A stretch of DNA of 64,000 nt from positions 121,975-185,974 of the forward strand of contig JAHDCF010000001.1 of the NCBI GenBank assembly GCA_020630015.1, in the 5' to 3' direction. Source of the DNA: Planktomarina sp. (lineage in GTDB: Bacteria > Pseudomonadota > Alphaproteobacteria > Rhodobacterales > Rhodobacteraceae). The notes under the pieces are model-generated. The model searched no databases. It was not told the DNA's origin and saw nothing but the letters and a program-made list of their open reading frames with translations. A program made the translations under genes and the position numbers. Shown one piece after another: positions 7,865-17,210 of this stretch. The first letter of the stretch is position 1, and every line of letters begins with the position of its first letter.

Positions 7865-9310
7865 TTACATGGGGCGAAAATGACGCCAAAGGGCAGAAAA
7901 AATCATCAAGCCCAAAACAAGCGCCCCCGCGCCCCAAATCCAAACGGCGGATGCCCCGTTATAGGCGATATTTACAAGGTACAGTGAAATGCCTGGGAAC
8001 AAGATCAAAATCCCCACACGCAACACGTCAGAGACAACAAACGGTGTCACCCCGGCGTAGGTCTTTGCCATCGGAATATCTTTGGCCATGGAATTGATAA
8101 TGAACAAATTCATACCCACGGGGGGTGTGATCAACCCCACCTCGACCACGATCAAAACAAGAATACCAAACCAAATCGCCACGGCCTCAGCTGGCATGCC
8201 GAAATCAAGCGCCTGAATGATCGGAAAGAAGATCGGGATCGTCAGCAAAATCATCGAAAGGCTGTCCATCACACAGCCAAAAACCAAATAGGTGATCAAC
8301 ATCGCCAACAAAACCATCATTGGGGCAAACCCCTGCCCGGATACCCAATCCGCCAGCTGTTGTGGCGCCTGTGTGGTGGCAAGAAAGCTGTTAAAAACGG
8401 CCGCCCCGAAAACGATAAAGAATATCATCGCACTGGCGGTTGCGGTGCCATAGATGCTGTCGACAAAGGCGCGCCACGTCAGATCGCGCGTGAATAACCC
8501 ATAAAGCCCCGTCAAAACGGCGCCTACGGCCGCCCCTTCGGTTGGGGTAAACAAGGCGTCCGGCCCGGGATTAGACCAATCCCAATCCCCGGCGATGCCA
8601 TACATCACCAATCCGAAAATTCCTAACACCGGCCAAGTTTTCCCCAAGGATTTAAATCGGTCGCCATAGGCCACCCGGGGCGCAGGTGTGGCCGATCCGG
8701 GGCGCAACCGCACATAAATCATCACGGCTATCATATATCCCAATGCCGCCAACAGGCCGGGGATCAAGGCCGCAAGGAACATCTTTACGATGTTTTGGCC
8801 TGTCAAAATGGCGTAAATCACAAGGATAACGGACGGTGGTATCAAAATGCCCAAGGTGCCCCCTGCGGCCAACACACCGGTGGACAGGGCATCGGAATAT
8901 CCGCGTTTGCGCATTTCTGGTAACGCGACCTGCCCCATGGTGCTGGCTGTGGCCAATGATGAACCGCAGACTGCACCAAACCCCGCGCAGGCCCCAACGG
9001 CGGCCATAGCCACCCCGCCCTTGCGATGGCCCAACCAATCAGAGGCGGCCTGAAACAATGCAGCAGACATGCCAGATTTGGTGGCAAACTGCCCCATCAG
9101 CAAAAACAAAGGCACAATCGACAGGGAATAGCTGGAAAATGTATCATAGGTCAGGGTCTTAAGCTGGGCCATGGGCGCGGCTGGTGTGCCCCGCACATAC
9201 CAAATCCCCAAAAAGCCAGTAATGGCCATGGCCACGGCAATGGGAATGCGCAGGAAAATCCCGATCAACATCAAACCAAAACCGATTGCGGCAACCTCAA
9301 ACCCGGTCAT
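7865..9310 (-). CDS. dctM: TRAP transporter large permease (DctM)
   Basis: A 481-residue, strongly hydrophobic protein of the DctM family, the large membrane subunit of tripartite ATP-independent periplasmic transporters. These use the sodium or proton gradient to import carboxylates and related solutes. GFGAVCGSSLATASTMGQ, an ion-transporter signature region, and later glycine-rich segments are typical. The start at 9310 is chosen because its ATG overlaps the dctQ stop by 4 bp (ATGA), the usual translational coupling. An upstream extension to 9418 is non-homologous and lies inside dctQ. Confidence 0.92.
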   Translation of the reverse strand: MTGFEVAAIGFGLMLIGIFLRIPIAVAMAITGFLGIWYVRGTPAAPMAQLKTLTYDTFSSYSLSIVPLFLLMGQFATKSGMSAALFQAASDWLGHRKGGVAMAAVGACAGFGAVCGSSLATASTMGQVALPEMRKRGYSDALSTGVLAAGGTLGILIPPSVILVIYAILTGQNIVKMFLAALIPGLLAALGYMIAVMIYVRLRPGSATPAPRVAYGDRFKSLGKTWPVLGIFGLVMYGIAGDWDWSNPGPDALFTPTEGAAVGAVLTGLYGLFTRDLTWRAFVDSIYGTATASAMIFFIVFGAAVFNSFLATTQAPQQLADWVSGQGFAPMMVLLAMLITYLVFGCVMDSLSMILLTIPIFFPIIQALDFGMPAEAVAIWFGILVLIVVEVGLITPPVGMNLFIINSMAKDIPMAKTYAGVTPFVVSDVLRVGILILFPGISLYLVNIAYNGASAVWIWGAGALVLGLMIFSALWRHFRPM

Positions 9311-9885
9311 TGGGCGCCCTCCTGACCGGGCAAATCGTTCAGATCGCGCCAAACACAGTAAAGCGCAACAACGCAAAACAAGACTGCCCCGACCAAAGCA
9401 ATGGCCATGGGGATCCAAATCGGCATGGCCAATTCATAGGTCGTTTCAGGAAAAAAGGGTTTGTATCCCATGGACAACGCATCCCGCCAATCTTGGCTGA
9501 AATACGGGAATTTTTCACCCACCCCCAGATAAAGTCGCCACATAACCACAAAGGCCACAATCGCCACCAAAATATCACCCACCAAGATCAATCCACGCTG
9601 CACGATGGCGGGCAAGCGGTTGGTGAAAATGTCGACCGTCACATGGCCCCGCCGCAAATGGCATAGTGGCAAAAAGGCAAAAATGGCGATGGCGCACCCC
9701 ATTTCGACCAGTTCATAATCGCCCGATATGGCGCGAAAGCCGCCTGAATTGATCTTACGGCCAATGACAGACACCAGTGTTAAACTGGCCAAGGCAACCA
9801 AAATGATGCCGCCGATCAAGGCGACCCCGCGGGCCAGACCATCCAACCCGCGTCCAATTCGGCGTTCAAGATCCTTGGCAATCAT
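9307..9885 (-). CDS. dctQ: TRAP transporter small permease (DctQ)
   Basis: A 192-residue protein with about four membrane helices, the size and pattern of the DctQ subunit that pairs with DctM. Two ATGs and a GTG compete as start; ATG 9885 is preferred because GGGGGA sits five bases upstream, while at the earlier starts the purine run is too close. It follows the dctP gene after a hairpin (9937-9967) and overlaps dctM by 4 bp. Confidence 0.88.
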   Translation of the reverse strand: MIAKDLERRIGRGLDGLARGVALIGGIILVALASLTLVSVIGRKINSGGFRAISGDYELVEMGCAIAIFAFLPLCHLRRGHVTVDIFTNRLPAIVQRGLILVGDILVAIVAFVVMWRLYLGVGEKFPYFSQDWRDALSMGYKPFFPETTYELAMPIWIPMAIALVGAVLFCVVALYCVWRDLNDLPGQEGAQ

Positions 9886-9936
9886 CCGCATCCCCCATTT
9901 GAACGCCACCTCGGGTTAATGGCCTCGCGGATATAA

Positions 9937-9967
9937 CAAAAGGGGGATGTTGCCACCCCCCTTTTTC
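9937..9967 (-). terminator. Hairpin between dctP and dctQ (partial terminator)
   Basis: On the minus strand AAAGGGGG, loop TGGCAACA-like, CCCCCTTTT form a stable stem with a T-rich tail. It lies 25-55 bp after the dctP stop and before dctQ, so it may end most transcripts after the binding-protein gene or protect its 3' end. Confidence 0.75.
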
Positions 9968-9991
9968 AAACATTCAAAATATACGAGACGA

Positions 9992-11023
9992 TTATTTGTC
10001 GTATTCAGCAACCAGTTTGCGGGCCAAATCAACCATGCCTTGGCCATCCAGACCTTTGGCTGTCACCTCTTCGATCCATGCTTGCGTCTGGGTTTCACCC
10101 AAAGCCTGCAACGTATCGACCATGTCACCTTCGATAACATGCATTTCGTTGTCTGTTGCTTTGATCAGCTCTACCCCGATATCATCGCCCTTATCCATCG
10201 CACGCCCGGCCCAGGCAGAGGCCTCCACCCCGGAGTTGGCGTCGATCACGGCCTTCAGATCATCTGGCAGTGCGTTATAGCTGTCTTTGTTCATCGCCCA
10301 GACAAACAAGATATTATACAAAGATCGGTCGCCACCCACTTCTGTGTGGCTGTCGGCCAATTCTTGGATTTTCAACAATGGCACGATCTCTTGTGGGATA
10401 ACGCCACCTTGCACAACGCCCTTGGACATCGCTTCTGGAAAAGATGGCACAGGCATACCAACCGGTGTTGCCCCCAAGGATTGCAGCAATTCATTGGCCT
10501 GACGGGATGGTCCGCGCAGTTTCAACCCTTTTAGGTCGTCCAATGATTTAACCGCTGGTCCCTTTTTGTGGATCACACCGGGCCCGTGTGTGTGTAGGGC
10601 CAAGAGTTTCACATCGCCCATGCGTTCGGTCAAATAGGTTTCGCCATAAATCCAAGCAGCACGCGAGGTATCTTCAGCATTTTTGGATGTCATGAACGGA
10701 AGTTCGAAGGGTTCAACTTCTGGAAAACGACCGGGGGTATAAGCCGGAAGCGCCCAGCCCCCATCAATCACACCATCGCGAATCTGATCATAAAGTGCGG
10801 GCGGCTTCCCCCCCAATTGCATGCCGGGATAAATCTCGATCTTCAAACGCCCATTAGATTCAGCCATAACCTTTTCCGCCCATGGGGCCATGAAAAAGGC
10901 AGGAACACTTGAGCTTGGCGGCAGAAAGTGTTGAAACCGTAAGGTTATTTCTTGTGCGAACGCCGCAGTTGTTGTCAGGGTAAGGGCCAAAGCTGCACCT
11001 GCAGCACGTTTAAAAATAGTCAT
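9992..11023 (-). CDS. dctP: TRAP transporter substrate-binding protein (DctP)
   Basis: A 343-residue periplasmic binding protein. The ATG at 11023 gives a clean signal peptide (MTIFKRAAGAALALTLTTTA, cleavage after AFA), with GGAGA eight bases upstream; an upstream extension would bury the signal. The body has the DctP pattern: LRFQHFLPPSS at the mature N-terminus, GVIDGG, and KLRGPSRQANELLQSLGATP with the arginine that contacts the substrate carboxylate in this family. It delivers a carboxylate-type solute to DctQM. The actual ligand is unknown. Confidence 0.92.
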   Translation of the reverse strand: MTIFKRAAGAALALTLTTTAAFAQEITLRFQHFLPPSSSVPAFFMAPWAEKVMAESNGRLKIEIYPGMQLGGKPPALYDQIRDGVIDGGWALPAYTPGRFPEVEPFELPFMTSKNAEDTSRAAWIYGETYLTERMGDVKLLALHTHGPGVIHKKGPAVKSLDDLKGLKLRGPSRQANELLQSLGATPVGMPVPSFPEAMSKGVVQGGVIPQEIVPLLKIQELADSHTEVGGDRSLYNILFVWAMNKDSYNALPDDLKAVIDANSGVEASAWAGRAMDKGDDIGVELIKATDNEMHVIEGDMVDTLQALGETQTQAWIEEVTAKGLDGQGMVDLARKLVAEYDK

Positions 11024-11116
11024 GGTCTTCTCCAAATCGTGGGCGGCAAAAGCACGGCCCTGAGGCCAGAACCGCATCGAAAGCCACTGGCCCTCAAATA
11101 TACCCAATTTACAAAT

Positions 11117-11962
11117 TTACAACTGGCGTGCGCTGAACGTATCACAATCAGCCACCTGCCCACTTCGGTAACCGCGTTCAAACCAACGTTGCCGTTGTGC
11201 GGATGTTCCATGGGTGAAGGTATGCGGATTGGGGCGGCGTCCGGCGTTGCGTTGCAAGGTATCATCGCCGATTTGTTTGGCGGCGTTCAATGCTTCCTCC
11301 AGATCGCCACGTTCCAGACTGCCGAACTGCCGTTCGACCGCGCGGGCCCAAATACCGGAAAAACAATCGGCCTGAAGTTCAATCATCACCGAAACGCGAT
11401 TGCTTTCGCCTTGGCTCATGGATTGACGGGCACGATTGGCCTGTCCCAAAATTCCCAGCTCATTTTGCACGTGATGGGCCACTTCATGGGCGACAACATA
11501 GGCCGCTGCAAAATCCCCAGACGCCCCCATCCGGCGGGACAACGTGGTGAAAAAGTCGGTGTCCAGATATGCCTTGCGATCCGCAGGGCAATAAAACGGG
11601 CCTGATGCGCCGCTGGCCGCACCACAGGGGGATTGGGTCGCCCCTTTGAACAATACCAACGTCGCTGGATTATAACGACGGCCCAACTGTTGCTGGAATA
11701 TTCCGGCCCAGACTTCCTCTGTGTCGGCCAAGGTGACGGATACAAATTTACCGGCTTGTTCATCGGCAGGTGTAATTTCTTGGCTGACGCTGCCACCACC
11801 GCCACCTTGCCCCGACAGGAATGGCGTCACATCAATACCCAGAAAATACCCGGCCGCCAGAATGGCCAGCAATCCAACACCACCGATCCCAGCACCACGT
11901 CCGGCACCCGATCTGCGGCGATCTTCGATATTTCGGCTGCCACGCCGTCCTCTCCATTGCAT
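11117..11962 (-). CDS. Membrane-anchored neutral zinc metallopeptidase (YpfJ family)
   Basis: A 281-residue protein. A basic N-terminus rich in Arg/Gly is followed by one membrane helix (about residues 30-50), then a peptidase domain with HEVAHHV near residue 160, the HExxH zinc site. The pattern (GMCxx-poor linker, CGAASGASGPFYCPAD, SNRVSVMIELQADCFSGIW) matches the 'putative neutral zinc metallopeptidase' family typified by E. coli YpfJ. The ATG at 11962 has AAAGGGA upstream; an in-frame start five codons earlier is less likely. Substrates of this family are not known to me. It is divergent from the YqaA-like gene. Confidence 0.87.
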   Translation of the reverse strand: MQWRGRRGSRNIEDRRRSGAGRGAGIGGVGLLAILAAGYFLGIDVTPFLSGQGGGGGSVSQEITPADEQAGKFVSVTLADTEEVWAGIFQQQLGRRYNPATLVLFKGATQSPCGAASGASGPFYCPADRKAYLDTDFFTTLSRRMGASGDFAAAYVVAHEVAHHVQNELGILGQANRARQSMSQGESNRVSVMIELQADCFSGIWARAVERQFGSLERGDLEEALNAAKQIGDDTLQRNAGRRPNPHTFTHGTSAQRQRWFERGYRSGQVADCDTFSARQL

Positions 11963-12041
11963 GGTTTTCCCTTTCACCCTTGCTTAAGGGCCTGTATGCC
12001 ACGCCCAACTGGATTTGAAAACGAAAAGGACCGTCCGCCCC

Positions 12042-12620
12042 ATGCTGCGCCGATTGTATGACTGGACCATGTCCATGGCAGACCACCCCCGCGCCCTTTG
12101 GGTGTTGGCCTTGGTGGCCTTTACCGAAAGCTCTTTCTTTCCCATTCCACCCGATCTTTTGATGATCCCAATGATCTTGGCCGCACCACGACGGGCGTTT
12201 TTGATTGCGGGTGTTGCCATGGTATCATCCGTTTTGGGGGGGATCTTTGGGTACTTGATTGGTGCTTTCGCCTTTGAAACCCTGGGCCAACCCGTGTTGC
12301 AGGCGTTGGGCAAAGGGGCCTATTTCGACGAATTTGCAGCCCGTTATAACGAATGGGGAATCTGGGTGGTGTTGGCCGCAGGCGTGACACCCTTCCCCTA
12401 TAAGGTCATCACAATCCTGTCAGGGGCCACAGCATTGCCGTTTTGGGTGTTTGTTTTGTCCTCCATCGCCGCACGATCCCTGCGGTTTTTCGTGGTTGCC
12501 GGCCTTTTGTGGTGGATTGGGCCACCCGTGCGTGCGTTCATTGAAAAACGGCTGGGCTTGATGTTTACCATTTTTATGGTTCTACTCTTTGGTGGGTTTT
12601 ATTTGGTGCGCATCCTTTAA
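12042..12620 (+). CDS. YqaA-like (DedA/SNARE-associated superfamily) membrane protein
   Basis: A 192-residue integral membrane protein resembling E. coli YqaA of the SNARE-associated/DedA superfamily. FFPIPPDLLMIPM and GVTPFPYKVITILSG are the two conserved re-entrant-loop motifs, including the PF.YK element. The superfamily includes lipid scramblases and flippases (for example of undecaprenyl phosphate), but the YqaA branch is uncharacterised. ATG 12042 is preferred; a TTG at 12015 in frame would add nine residues. dsbB follows 12 bp later, so the two are probably cotranscribed. Confidence 0.85.
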   Translation: MLRRLYDWTMSMADHPRALWVLALVAFTESSFFPIPPDLLMIPMILAAPRRAFLIAGVAMVSSVLGGIFGYLIGAFAFETLGQPVLQALGKGAYFDEFAARYNEWGIWVVLAAGVTPFPYKVITILSGATALPFWVFVLSSIAARSLRFFVVAGLLWWIGPPVRAFIEKRLGLMFTIFMVLLFGGFYLVRIL

Positions 12621-12632
12621 GGGGGGAAGTTG

Positions 12633-13118
12633 ATGGGGTCTTTGACACCGCGTGCGTTGGTTATCATCGCGGCCGCTGGATCGGCCGCCCTGTTGCTGGG
12701 GGCATTTATTTTCCAAGCATTAGGATATGCACCTTGCCAAATGTGCTATTGGCAGCGTTGGCCCCACGGCCTTGCCATCACCTTTGCTGTGATTGCCCTT
12801 TATGACATGCAGTGGATCTGGTTGGTGGGCGGTGCGGTCTCAGCGTTGGCCACATCCGCCACGGGTGTTTTTCACGCGGGTGTTGAACAAAAATGGTGGG
12901 ACGGGCCCGCCTCCTGCACCGGAGGTGGTTCACTTGAGGGGTTGTCAGGCAACGATCTTTTGAACGTGAACGTCAACGATAAACTGGTCATGTGCGATGA
13001 AATAAGCTGGCAGTTTTTGGGGCTGTCAATGCCGGCGTGGAATGCGTTCTTTTCAGCCTGCCTGTGTGCGATCTGGATTTATGCAATCTTACGAAATCGT
13101 TCAAAAGCCGCTGGTTAA
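12633..13118 (+). CDS. dsbB: Disulfide bond formation protein DsbB
   Basis: A 161-residue inner-membrane protein with four helices. The first redox pair is in CQMCYWQRW after helix 1. The second pair is the cysteine in PASCTGG and that in LVMCDEISW, in the second periplasmic loop. DsbB reoxidises DsbA and passes electrons to ubiquinone. The ATG at 12633 follows GGGGGGAAG. The last 18 bp overlap the end of the convergent LuxR-type gene. Confidence 0.9.
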   Translation: MGSLTPRALVIIAAAGSAALLLGAFIFQALGYAPCQMCYWQRWPHGLAITFAVIALYDMQWIWLVGGAVSALATSATGVFHAGVEQKWWDGPASCTGGGSLEGLSGNDLLNVNVNDKLVMCDEISWQFLGLSMPAWNAFFSACLCAIWIYAILRNRSKAAG

Positions 13119-13589
13119 TTCTTCCACAAAATAGCTGACCAACTGCGCGCGATTATTCATACCTGATTTTTGATAGATCGATGAATTCTGCGCCTTCACC
13201 GTGGCTTGGCTTCGACCCCGAAGCTCGGCAATTTCGGAAATGGACATTCCTTTGATCATCAACATTCCAATTTCACTTTCCGCATCGGTAAACCCCCATG
13301 CCTGAAATTGATCGGTGATGACATCATGAAACCGGCTGGATGCCACATCCAACTTGCTTTCCAGCTGTTCCGTTTTGGCTTGCAACTTGAAAAATAGATA
13401 GACTGAGATACAGCAACCAATCAGCAGGGCTAAAAACGCTACGACCTCTGTTATTTCGTACAAAAACCAACTGATTCTCAGATTTTTAGCGAAAACCAGC
13501 ACAACCAAAAGATAGCCATAGAGAAGCAGTCCTGCGAATTGAGCAACAAAGCAAACGGCCAAAATGCGCCTTAGCGTTTTTGTTGTCAT
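13101..13589 (-). CDS. Membrane-anchored LuxR-type transcriptional regulator
   Basis: A 162-residue protein with two N-terminal membrane helices (about residues 8-30 and 40-63), a charged probable coiled coil (KLQAKTEQLESKLDVASSRF) and a C-terminal LuxR/GerE helix-turn-helix (about residues 95-158). The recognition region reads ISEIAELRGRSQATVKAQNS, matching the usual 'eIA..lgiS..TVk.h...i..Klgv.NRaqlv' pattern. There is no receiver or autoinducer domain, so any signal would act on the membrane part. It follows a PepSY-like secreted protein gene and a 29-residue ORF on the same strand. The operon and regulatory link are inference. Confidence 0.82.
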   Translation of the reverse strand: MTTKTLRRILAVCFVAQFAGLLLYGYLLVVLVFAKNLRISWFLYEITEVVAFLALLIGCCISVYLFFKLQAKTEQLESKLDVASSRFHDVITDQFQAWGFTDAESEIGMLMIKGMSISEIAELRGRSQATVKAQNSSIYQKSGMNNRAQLVSYFVEELTSGF

Positions 13590-13618
13590 TGCGAATTCCA
13601 CCTACCCCGAACCATCAA

Positions 13619-13708
13619 TCAAATGACAGTTTTTGAAACCAGTCGATATCGACCTTCACAATTCAAAAGAAGCGTACCATTTCGATTATCGAAATCGAAG
13701 ATCGCCAC
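13619..13708 (-). CDS. Candidate 29-residue small protein
   Basis: A GTG start seven bases after GGAGG within TTGGAGGTGATCAC, ten bases of which (GGAGGTGATC) are complementary to the 3' end of 16S rRNA. The 29-codon frame begins MAIFDFDNRNGTLLLN, contains CEGRYRLVS and ends at TGA. It lies 29 bp after the PepSY-like gene and 29 bp before the LuxR-type gene, on the same strand. No homologue is known to me. The evidence for translation is the exceptional ribosome binding site and the even spacing; function is unknown. It might also be a leader ORF that couples translation into the regulator gene. Confidence 0.5.
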   Translation of the reverse strand: MAIFDFDNRNGTLLLNCEGRYRLVSKTVI

Positions 13709-13737
13709 GTGATCACCTCCAAATTACAATAAAAGTG

Positions 13738-14208
13738 TCAGTCCGACACAAGCGGCGTTACCGTCGTGACCGGACTTACCACAGGGCTTATAACCGACGT
13801 TCCATCAGAACTTGTATCTGTTGAAACTGTGGGATCCGTGAGAACGCTTATGGAATCTTCGCCCCTGCCTCCATCGCCATCAGACGGGCTGATGACATCG
13901 GTCTTTGAATCAGGCGGTGGATCATCATTATCTGACTGTTCTGGAATTGGATTGGACAACGGCTTGTTGTCAACGTCGAGATAATCAAAAAGGATTTGAC
14001 CATTCCGGGCGACAACAATTTCGCGCGTAACACCACCGCGGGTTGCCAGAATACGTGTGCGACCCAGCAGAGTTGTTGAAATTTGGAAGTCCCCATACCC
14101 TTGATGCTGCAGTTGCGCAACGTAGCTGGAAACCGCCGATTGACCAAAGGCAGGGATAGGAAAGCCAAGGCCCATCACGATACATAACGGATAAATAAAA
14201 CTCTTCAC
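13738..14208 (-). CDS. Secreted PepSY-like protein with acidic, Ser/Thr-rich tail
   Basis: A 156-residue exported protein. Starting at GTG 14208 (GGAG eight bases upstream) gives a signal peptide MKSFIYPLCIVMGLGFPIPA cleaved near AFG-Q. A short PepSY-like domain follows (YVAQLQHQGYGDFQISTTLL through RTRILATRGG, REIVV, GQILFDYLD). The last 65 residues are a low-complexity tail of Asp, Ser, Thr, Pro and Val. A start at 14256 would place the signal internally. PepSY domains often inhibit proteases or sense the periplasm. It may work with the membrane-bound regulator encoded downstream; that is inference. Confidence 0.7.
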   Translation of the reverse strand: MKSFIYPLCIVMGLGFPIPAFGQSAVSSYVAQLQHQGYGDFQISTTLLGRTRILATRGGVTREIVVARNGQILFDYLDVDNKPLSNPIPEQSDNDDPPPDSKTDVISPSDGDGGRGEDSISVLTDPTVSTDTSSDGTSVISPVVSPVTTVTPLVSD

Positions 14209-14444
14209 TGCAACGGTCTCCAACCACGCAAGAACAGATTGATCACGGTCATACATCCCGGTCCATTAGACTTTAGTTGATTTATATCTTATCCGACCTT
14301 TGTCTTATGCGAAAGACTGGTCATTTTAATCTTTTTTTCGTGTATTTTTCGCATTCAACGCCCCAAACCAGAAAGCAGTAATTGCACCATATATAGTCTT
14401 TTGATAGGGGTATATTCAACAATATATGGCGAAAGCAGGCGGTC

Positions 14445-17180
14445 ATGAGCGACGACACCCCAATCGATACCGAAGAATCTGGCGCTGAACGCGAACGTCC
14501 CGCATACGACGGCCCATCGATCAGTATCACGGAGGAAATGAAAACCTCCTATCTGGATTACGCCATGAGTGTAATCGTGAGTCGTGCGATTCCCGATTTG
14601 CGCGATGGGCTGAAGCCGGTGCACAGGCGCATCCTTTATGCCATGCACGAAACGGGCAACAGCCACGATAAGGCATACCGCAAATCGGCCCGTCCTGTTG
14701 GCGATGTTATGGGGAAATATCACCCGCATGGCGACGGGGCGATTTATGACGCGTTGGTGCGGATGGCACAGGATTTTTCCATGTCCCTGCCCCTTTTGGA
14801 CGGTCAAGGAAACTTTGGGTCCATGGATGGCGATAACCCCGCCGCCATGCGTTATACCGAAGTGCGCATGGACAAACCCGCCGCATTTCTTTTATCGGAC
14901 ATCGACAAAGAAACAGTGGATTTTCAAGATAACTATGACGGCAAAGATCGTGAACCCACGGTCCTGCCTGCGCGCTTTCCCAACATGCTGGTCAATGGTG
15001 CCGGCGGTATCGCGGTGGGTATGGCCACCAACATCCCCCCCCACAATTTGGGAGAGGTTGTCGATGCAACCCTTGCTTTGATCGAAGATCCAGACCTGAC
15101 GTCCGAACAACTTATTGAATATGTCCCTGGCCCTGATTTCCCGACAGGGGGCATTATGCTGGGCCGTTCGGGGGCGCGCAAAGCCTATCTTGAAGGGCGC
15201 GGTTCGGTGATTGTGCGGTCAAAGACGCGGGTTGAAGAAATCCGCAAAGATCGCTGGGCCATCGTCATCGATGAGATCCCTTATCAAGTAAACAAGGCCG
15301 CGATGATCGACAAAATCGCAGAGGCCGCCCGCGACAAAAAGATCGAAGGCATTGCCCACGTACAAGACGAATCCGATCGAAACGGCGTACGGGTTGTGAT
15401 CGAACTGAAACGTGATGCAACCGCAGAGGTGGTTTTAAACCAACTGTTCCGTTTCACGCCGATGCAAACCTATTTCGGCTGTAATATGCTGGCCCTGAAT
15501 GGGGGTCGCCCAGAACAGCTGACGTTGCGCCGTTTCCTGACCAGTTTTATCGATTTCCGCGAAGATGTTGTTGCCCGCCGCACCGCGCATTTGTTGCGCA
15601 AAGCGCGGGAACGCAGCCATATCCTGTGTGGTTTGGCCGTGGCCGTTACCAACATTGATGAAGTTGTGAACACCATCCGTGCCTCTGCCGATGCGGCCGA
15701 GGCCCGAGAAAGGCTGATGACCCGCCGTTGGCCTGCCGCCGATATCTTGGATTACATCGCCCTGATTGATGATCCGACCCACACAGCAAACGAAGACGGC
15801 ACCTATAACCTGTCTGAAACACAGGCCCGCGCGATTTTGGAATTGCGCCTGCAACGCCTGACCCAGATCGGCGTGAAAGAGGTGACGGACGAGTTGGAAG
15901 AACTGGCCGGGAAAATCAAAGAATACCTTGAAATCCTGTCCTCCCGCGACCGGATCATGGGCATTATCTCGGACGAATTGCGTGAAGTTCGCGAACAATT
16001 CGCCGTTCCCCGCCGTACCGAAATCACCGAATGGTCCGGTGATATGGAAGACGAAGACCTGATCGAAAAGGAAGATATGGTCGTGACGGTCACTGCCGGT
16101 GGATATATCAAACGCACAGCCTTGGCTGATTTCCGCTCTCAACGTCGTGGTGGGAAAGGCCTGCAAGGGATGGCCACCAAAGACGAAGATGTGGTCACCA
16201 CCCTTTTTGTGGCGAACACCCACACACAACTTCTGTTCTTCACCACCGATGGCATGGCCTATAAGCTGAAAACATGGCGCCTGCCCCTTGGGGGACGCAC
16301 GGCCAAAGGCAAAGCCATTGTGAACATCCTGCCAATCCCATCTGGCGTCAGCATCGCGGCGATTATGCCGGTGGATGTGGATGAAAAGGATTGGGGGGAT
16401 CTGCAAATTGTTTTTGCCACATCCGAGGGTGACGTGCGCCGCAATCGTTTGTCAGATTTTACCAATGTGAAATCAAACGGCAAAATCGCCATGAAGCTAC
16501 CCGAAGGGGTGGAATTGGTGAATGCACGTATCTGTTCTGAAGATGATGATGTCATGTTGGTTACGAACACGGGCCGCGCCATTCGATTTGCCAGCACCGA
16601 TTTGCGCGTCTTTAACAGCCGCAGTTCCACAGGTGTGCGGGGTATTAAGGTCGATGGCGATCACGTGGTGTCCATGTCTGTGATCCGCCACTTTAAGGCC
16701 AGCCCCGAGGAAAGGGCTGCGTATCTGAAAATGCGCCGCGCGGTTGCCGGGCTGACGGATGCCGATGGTGATGAAGACAGCGAAATTGCAGGCGATATCA
16801 CCCAAGAACGTTACGCCGAAATGTCCGCCGCTGAAAACTTGATCCTGACCATCACCAAAGATGGGGCGGGTAAATTGTCATCCAGCCATGATTACCCCGT
16901 GCGTGGTCGCGGTGGCATGGGCGTTATGGCCATGGACAAAGCCATGCGCGGCGGCGATATCGTCGTCAGCTTCCCGGTGGAAATGGAAGATCAGATCATG
17001 CTGGTCACATCCACAGGCCAATCCATCCGTTGCCCAATTGATGGCATTTCATTCAGATCGCGATCTGCCGGTGGGGTCAAAGTCTTTGACACGGCCAAAG
17101 GTGAAAGCGTTGTGTCGGTCGCCTATATCCCCGACCAAGGGGATGAAGAAGAAACGCCAGAGGCCGCACCAGAAACCTGA
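14445..17180 (+). CDS. gyrA: DNA gyrase subunit A
   Basis: A 911-residue type II topoisomerase subunit that, with GyrB, introduces negative supercoils. The active-site Arg136-Tyr137 is in [11 protein letters not shown]. The quinolone-determining region reads [19 protein letters not shown], so the residue equivalent to E. coli Ser83 is Gly98, while the Asp87 equivalent (Asp102) is kept. The C-terminal wrapping domain carries the GyrA box QRRGGKG near residue 565, which marks it as GyrA rather than ParC. The acidic C-terminal tail is normal for the family. The ribosome binding site (CAGGCGG) is weak. Transcribed alone, divergent from the PepSY-like gene. Confidence 0.96.
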   Translation: MSDDTPIDTEESGAERERPAYDGPSISITEEMKTSYLDYAMSVIVSRAIPDLRDGLKPVHRRILYAMHETGNSHDKAYRKSARPVGDVMGKYHPHGDGAIYDALVRMAQDFSMSLPLLDGQGNFGSMDGDNPAAMRYTEVRMDKPAAFLLSDIDKETVDFQDNYDGKDREPTVLPARFPNMLVNGAGGIAVGMATNIPPHNLGEVVDATLALIEDPDLTSEQLIEYVPGPDFPTGGIMLGRSGARKAYLEGRGSVIVRSKTRVEEIRKDRWAIVIDEIPYQVNKAAMIDKIAEAARDKKIEGIAHVQDESDRNGVRVVIELKRDATAEVVLNQLFRFTPMQTYFGCNMLALNGGRPEQLTLRRFLTSFIDFREDVVARRTAHLLRKARERSHILCGLAVAVTNIDEVVNTIRASADAAEARERLMTRRWPAADILDYIALIDDPTHTANEDGTYNLSETQARAILELRLQRLTQIGVKEVTDELEELAGKIKEYLEILSSRDRIMGIISDELREVREQFAVPRRTEITEWSGDMEDEDLIEKEDMVVTVTAGGYIKRTALADFRSQRRGGKGLQGMATKDEDVVTTLFVANTHTQLLFFTTDGMAYKLKTWRLPLGGRTAKGKAIVNILPIPSGVSIAAIMPVDVDEKDWGDLQIVFATSEGDVRRNRLSDFTNVKSNGKIAMKLPEGVELVNARICSEDDDVMLVTNTGRAIRFASTDLRVFNSRSSTGVRGIKVDGDHVVSMSVIRHFKASPEERAAYLKMRRAVAGLTDADGDEDSEIAGDITQERYAEMSAAENLILTITKDGAGKLSSSHDYPVRGRGGMGVMAMDKAMRGGDIVVSFPVEMEDQIMLVTSTGQSIRCPIDGISFRSRSAGGVKVFDTAKGESVVSVAYIPDQGDEEETPEAAPET

Positions 17181-17210
17181 TCGGGTGTATAAAAACAACG
17201 GGAAGGCCCC

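Noticed and set aside
15435..16406. 323-codon frame antisense to gyrA
   Set aside because: Same reasoning: opposite a highly conserved gene, low-complexity repetitive composition, no start signal.
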